DNA from: Neopestalotiopsis rosae
Taxonomy: Eukaryota; Ascomycota; Sordariomycetes; Amphisphaeriales; Sporocadaceae
Assembly (NCBI GenBank): GCA_023078685.1
Contig: JALGAS010000002.1
Span: forward strand, 2,046,001 to 2,110,000
Direction of reading: 5' to 3'
DNA length: 64,000 nucleotides
Below the pieces are notes generated by a model, which searched no databases, had not been told where the DNA came from, and saw nothing but the letters and a program-made list of their open reading frames with translations. The position numbers were made by a program, and so were the translations under genes. This document shows positions 58,945 through 64,000 of the stretch, piece after piece; the stretch's first letter is position 1; every line of letters starts with the position of its first letter.

Positions 58945-61900
58945 TCACGATTGGCTTGCAAGATAGTTTGCAGCCTAATGAATCTTGTATTAGTCGCCTT
59001 GTCCATTTGTAACTAGAATCATGGCACTTACGCGTTCGAGGTTGTAATCGTACTTCTCGAGAGCATTTACCGCATCAGTCCGAGAGTAACCCATTCCCGT
59101 CAGATTCTTGAGAATGGGGTCGTCATGGACGCCCTCTTGGGTCAAGGCCCTGCCAGAGTTGTGCAGACTCGGCCGGTCAGACTTTGGGCTCTTGGCACCT
59201 TCATCTTCGGCCGTGGCTGCTTCTGTGCCAGGCTTGTCCAAGTCGGCAAAGATGGAGTCCCAGTCGTGGTTTCCAGCTGCCTTGGAGCCAGCACCGTTGG
59301 CGTTTGCAGCAGTTGGAGCACCAGTGACGGCTTGTGATGGGGCCCCAGAAGGATTAGAGACACTGCCAAAATCATAGCTGCTGTCCATTCCGAATGCTGA
59401 AGAGACATTGGTGGGTTCGTTCTTGGGCTGAGATGGCGGCGGGCTGCCGTCAAAGACAGAGTTAAAGTCATCCAGGTTGGAACGAGAAATGTTGGCAAAC
59501 TCGTCATCGGCAGAGCCCTCCTTAGCATCTTCAAGACCATCAAATTCGTCGTCGAGGTCGTCAAAGGCGTTCTTGGCTACAGGCGCAGTGTTGGTTACAG
59601 TGCCAGGGGCGGGCGCGAAATCAGACGCGGGCTGGAATGGGTCATCGGCCTGGGACGTGGCAGGTGGCATTGGAAACGCTGACGAGAAGTCACTTTTGAA
59701 TAGGTTAGTATCAGACAGGCAGCTGGGTCAACGTGGTCCACGTCAGAAGGTGAAATCATACTTTGATGCCTGGTTAGCAGTACTGGCACCCTCAGCTGCT
59801 GGGACATTGGGCACAGCGGCAGACTTGCTGGTCGCGACGGGTGACGATGGGGCTTTGGGAGTCTCCTTGCCCTCAGCTGCCTTGCTGGGCGGCGAAGACG
59901 GTGCAAAGTCGTCGTCAAATCCATTGCCTTCGCTCGCAGAATCATCCGAGTCATCATCCCGCTCAAGCTCTGAAATGGGAGGGAACTCGGTGTCAAAACC
60001 GCCAAAGGCATTGCCAGTATCCTTTGACTTTTCTTGAGACTTGTTGGGCGAGCCAAAGCTAGCAAAAGCCGAATCAAAGTCATCCTTGGCATTAAGAGGG
60101 TCCTTCTTCAAGCCTTCAAAGATTTCACTGTCACGGTTACCAGCGAATGAGGGAGTTGCGGCACCAGCTTCTGCCCGGGGTGTATCCTCGGGGAATGCAC
60201 CAGGAATAGTTCCGTTGCTTGCTGCGGAAGTCGGCACATCGCTCTCGGCCGGAGCGGCAGACTTGGCAGCATCCTGGCCAGACGTGACGCTGTTGCCAGT
60301 AGCAGTGGCCTCAAGGGGGGCGGGCGCCACGGATCCAGTGACGGGTATGTCGTTGTCGCCAGCACGGCTCAGAGGTGGTGATGCCTGTCGTGAAGAGGTT
60401 AGAGATTCGCTCACGTTTCCAAAGGGCAGATAGCTGGAGGTGATTTGTCTCGAAACAGGGGGAGGTGGTGGGTCGCCAAAAGCAAGGTGCGCAGCTCGAC
60501 TGACATTTGTGGGAGTGGACGCGGCAGGGGTGGCAAAAGATCCTACACTTGCGGTGGAGGCACCGGTGTTTTGTTGCTTAAAGGACGTCATTGGCGGCGG
60601 TGTGCTGGAAGAGCTGCCGCCTGCAAAGCCGCCAAAGATGTCGTCGAATGACTTGTCATTGTAAGACTTTGCCGGAGGCGAGGCAAATGCTCCCATCATA
60701 TCGGTGCTACCGCTCCGCTTAAAGAAGGGGTTGTTACCGCTAGCAGTAGATGTAGCAGGGCTTGCCACCTGCGCAGGCGCCGTTGGTGGTGGTGAGCTTG
60801 TGTTGATCTGGCGGCTGAGTTCCTCGGTGCTCCTGGTAAGATCCTCGGCCTCAGTCTTGAGCTTGTCACGTTCACCTTCCACAGTAGAGAGTTGTTTCTT
60901 GTTAATGGCAACAAGACCCTTCTGTTGGCGAGCATCAGACTTCAACTTTTCAATCTGAGGTTTGAGCTGGGCAACCTCGGCATTGACAGCAGCAATCTTC
61001 TGCTTCAAGCTTTGGTTTTCCTGCTGATCCGCCTGCAAGGCAGCTGAGAGCTGCTGGTGCTGGGTCTGAATATCACGGTAGTTACCGTCAATAGTACCCA
61101 TCTCCATCATCAGCTTCCTCGTGTCATCCCGAGACTTCTGTAGCTGGTCCTTGAGTTCCGCAACTTCTTTGGCCTCCTTTTCGTATAGTGCCCTGAGCTG
61201 GGCTAAGCGATCCTCAAAGTTCTTCTTTTGTTGACTGGTTTGGTTAACCTCTTTCTGCGTCGTAGCGCGCTGGCCTTGCACTGCCTGCATCTCATTAGAT
61301 AAAGAGGTGATTTGGTTGGACAGATTGGCAAGTTCAGTCGTCTCATTGGTCAGCTTGCTGCTGATTTCAGGGTCATTATCCCCAAGCAAGTCGTCCATCG
61401 CCGATGCTGGCTTTGAGCCTGAAGATCCACCAGTGTCGTGGGTCTGAAGAGTCCTGCCAAAGGAGGATGACGGAATAAAGGGCTTGAACGTGACTTTGGA
61501 GCCGGCACGGTAGCTGGGGCCTCGGAGGCTCCGGCTTTGCAGGAGCATCGAATGGTGAAGCAGCTCGGCAGTGGCTGTTGGGGCCAACGCAGGCGCAGCA
61601 GGGGCATCGAGACCAAACAAGTCATCAAGAGCTGACTTTGGAGCCGGCGGTGGCTGGGGCCTCGGAGGCTCCGGCGCAGGAGCATCGAATGGTGAAGCAG
61701 CAACGGCGGTCGCTGGGCGCGACTGGACCCGAAGAGATGGAGGAATCAAGTTTGGCGGGAGAGAGGTTGGCAAAGCTGTGGAACCGTCGCGTCTTGTGCG
61801 TTGTTGTCTAATGAGGTACATGGCCACGGCGAATGTGTCCCTGGTCAAATGTCCTTGGGAATTGATATCAGCCAAGTCCCATACCTGAGCTAGAGCATCC

Positions 61901-63115
61901 TCAGATAGACCCGACTGGCTCAGAAAAGGGACTGCCTCTTCTCCAGTGATGAAACCCTTGTTTGACTTGTCCAAATCGTTGTAAAATTGGTCGAAGCGTG
62001 TCTTGTCAGCAGGCGTAATGGCCCAATCCGATCCAGTAGTCTGCGGTTGAAGTCCTGTAGCCTGAGCAGACAAAGGTGCGCGCCCTAGAGGGCTGGCTTG
62101 CCGTAACGGCGCCTGGCCACTCAACTGGCGCGGGATGGCGGATAGCGGTGGTCCGGTGGTTGTTGGACTTTGTCTTGACATGGAGCCTCGTCTGGTTGCT
62201 GCTTCGTATAGTCCCGCCGGGAGAACGTTGGGCAGACCCCTGAGCTGCCCCGTCTTCAGCGAGGTGAGCAGATGCATGGCGATGACGAACTCGGTCAGCA
62301 CGAGCGCGCCCCTTTGCTCAGTGTCCGCCAATTGCCATATTCTACCCAGTGTCTCATTGGGCAAGCCCGACTTCTCAAAGATGATTCTTGCCTGGTCGCC
62401 CGGCAGCATGTTTCCAGGTTGCAAGTTCTGTCTCTCGAATAGCCCAGCATATTGCGATACCTTTTCCGGCGTCAGCGGAGGAATGCGTACTGGAACTCCG
62501 CCGGTGCCTTGTGCTTGAAGAGGCTGCGGTTGCGGCTGCGGCGCAGGAGGTGCGGCTGGCGTTGGGGTGAACCCATCGAAACGGGGAATGGGGCCCTGCT
62601 GGAGGGCGAGCTCGGGAGTAGGTTCGCGACCAGCTTGCGCATGGCCAATGAGGCGAAGCACGATACTAAAGCCTGCTGGCGTCAAGAAACCGCGATTCTC
62701 TCGGTCTGCCAATTGCCAGATCTATCACATAAAGACGTGGTGTCAGTGTCGTCCTACGCGTCTATTCGGGGGCGTTTGTTTCCTTGCTGCCTGCGAACTC
62801 CATCGAGTATGAGCAGTTGAAGATTATACGCACCTCTCCAAGTACCCGTGAATCTAGCCTCGTCTTCTCAAAGAACTTTACGGCGATCTCGCCAGTGACG
62901 ACTCCGACATTATCGGTGTCGGCGTGGCGGAACAGTTGGCCGTAGACCCGCTTCTCTTCCGGGCCCAAGTTGAGGTTCGGAGCTGTGAGAAAGAATCATG
63001 GTGAGCTTCCATACAAATGATGATCGAGTTTATCGTGTCGCGTTCTTCGGTTCTGTAGCTTCTGTGCGGGATGGGGGGCCAACTTACCAGCCTCAGCACC
63101 CGTTTCGACCGACAT
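58945..63115 (-). CDS. EDE1: EDE1-like endocytic scaffold (three EH domains, coiled coil, UBA)
   Basis: Five exons: 63115-63088, 62982-62834, 62721-59762, 59692-59032 and 58974-58945, giving 1275 aa. EH1 is at about 10-88 (FRHADTDNVGVVTGEIAVKF, IWQLADRENRGFLTPAGF), EH2 at about 140-225 (LGRIWQLADTEQRGALVLTE) and EH3 at about 292-370 (NDLDKSNKGFITGEEAVPFL, VWDLADINSQGHLTRDTF). A Pro-rich segment, FKPFIPSSSFGR and a long coiled coil (about 515-710) follow. One NPF and several DPF-like motifs occur in the disordered part. The C-terminal UBA reads LTGMGYSRTDAVNALEKYDY and, after the last 57-nt intron, LERAANYLASQS; without splicing the UBA end is lost. Ede1 initiates clathrin-mediated endocytosis and binds ubiquitin. 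A duplicated block near residue 450 is read out of frame (see findings). Confidence 0.93.
61491..61701 (-). repeat. Imperfect tandem duplication inside EDE1 exon 3
   Basis: Two copies, 61633-61701 (69 bp) and 61491-61564 (74 bp), separated by 68 bp. They differ by insertions of 2 and 3 bases and a few substitutions. The offset between copies is 137-142 bp, never a multiple of three. Confidence 0.9.
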
Positions 63116-64000
63116 CGTTATGTGGCCAGGGTCGTAAGATGGTCGGCTGTAGCGGGAGCTCGGCGGAGCTTCAGGGGGGAGAGGGAAGGAAAGTCAAATA
63201 ATTGCAAGAAATAGACGCCGAAAGTGATCGCAACTTTGTACGAGATTATCGATACGGAAGAGGCGATCTTTACAGCTTCAAAGTATGGGCTGAGAGATGC
63301 AAAAGTCGTTAATGAGAGCAAGTGTCCACGATCGGGCGCTTGGGGGAGGCTGGCAAGCTGGACTGAAATGGACGTCAATGTCGCTAAAGTGGTGGAGTTG
63401 AGGTAGGGGGGTGAGGTCCGTAAAATTGGCCCGGGGGTACAGTGTAACGGAACTCAATTTCAGGCTGCTGGTTGGTACATTGCCGACTGCTGTCAAATGA
63501 TGGGCGGCGCATCCAAGGAATCACTACTCCCGAACCAGTCTACAAATTTATTCACAATCCAATATTACTTTCGTATCGTTCAAGCCGCGGTTGATTCAGC
63601 ATTTCCACTTGGGAAAGGTTTCAAAGAAACAAAGCAGAGAGAAATACAGAAACTAGATGAAGAATCAATCAGTCTTTTGTCTCAGACAAACTGTGGATAG
63701 TCGCTACAAATAACACAAATGGGCCATCAGTTAGTGGTCACGGACCCCAGGCCCATAACCATTTACATCAAAGTAGCCTATCAGATCCTACTTGAACCCT
63801 CTTCGGGCGTCATTGACCCAGTCTGGCCTCTGGACATCTTATTACTGTGTACACCCTGAATGAGCGTGTCCCGTGGTTGACAACCCGGACTGCCACTAGC
63901 GAAGCTATAATAAAAGAGCCCAGATTAGAAAGAACCGTATCCAAGAAATAATAATAATACGGCCAGACTATTTAAAATATTGGCCCATTTGCTTTCAAAG
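63116..64000. other. EDE1 promoter and right-edge sequence, no gene recognised
   Basis: 885 bp. The first part is the EDE1 leader and promoter. The AT-rich last 300 bases could be the 3' end of a gene outside the window, but no coding frame reaches in. Confidence 0.5.

Noticed and set aside
58990..59031. Unspliced C-terminus of EDE1
   Set aside because: A 57-nt GT-AG intron with a CTAAT branch restores the end of the UBA helix, which the unspliced frame lacks.

Overview
The window comes from the nuclear genome of a filamentous ascomycete (Pezizomycotina, most likely a sordariomycete; the order is not proven). Reasons: GT-AG introns of about 50-140 bases with CTRAY-like branch points; orthologues of fungal polarity, endocytosis and RNP proteins (Sog2, Bud6, Ede1, ataxin-2/Pbp1); and typical filamentous-fungal families (PNP-NACHT-ankyrin NLR-like protein, 2EXR protein, AA11 LPMO, Zn2Cys6 regulator). 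I rebuilt exon-intron models by hand. Every complete multi-exon model sums to a multiple of three, and most junctions restore a recognisable motif. I found no tRNA, rRNA, transposon or CRISPR.

Layout. 1-2232 (-): SOG2, running off the left edge. 5033-6529 (+): short RecQ helicase. 6998-8232 (-): CorA-like transporter. 8862-12534 (+): PNP-NACHT-ankyrin protein. 13353-14952 (-): glutathione reductase. 16178-17170 (+): mitochondrial Holliday-junction resolvase CCE1. 17811-18233 (+): small hypothetical. 19022-27526: a metabolic block with a 3-hydroxyacyl-CoA dehydrogenase (-), a cytochrome b5/b5-reductase fusion (-), a divergently transcribed soluble-type P450 (+) and a Zn2Cys6 regulator (-). 28356-29677 (-): 2EXR protein. 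30668-33850 (-): BUD6. 35727-36992 (+): TetX-like FAD monooxygenase. 36993-42280: long gene-poor leader region. 42281-45266 (+): ataxin-2/Pbp1 homologue without an Lsm domain. 49656-51284 (+): secreted AA11 LPMO. 51812-52489 (-): cupin. 52992-53342 (+): NADAR relic. 53964-54620 (+): small membrane protein. 55278-56835 (-): secreted beta-helix protein. 58945-63115 (-): EDE1.

How the genes fit together. Most are independent housekeeping or growth genes. The 19-27.5 kb block is the best candidate for a small co-regulated pathway, because the b5/b5-reductase fusion is a plausible electron donor for the P450 with which it shares a 551-bp promoter, and a pathway-type regulator lies 97 bp beyond the P450. 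The most unusual observations are the ataxin-2 homologue without Lsm, a tandem duplication in EDE1 read out of frame, the NADAR relic, an unresolved PNP/NACHT junction in the NLR-like gene, and two stop-free in-frame introns in the b5-reductase gene.
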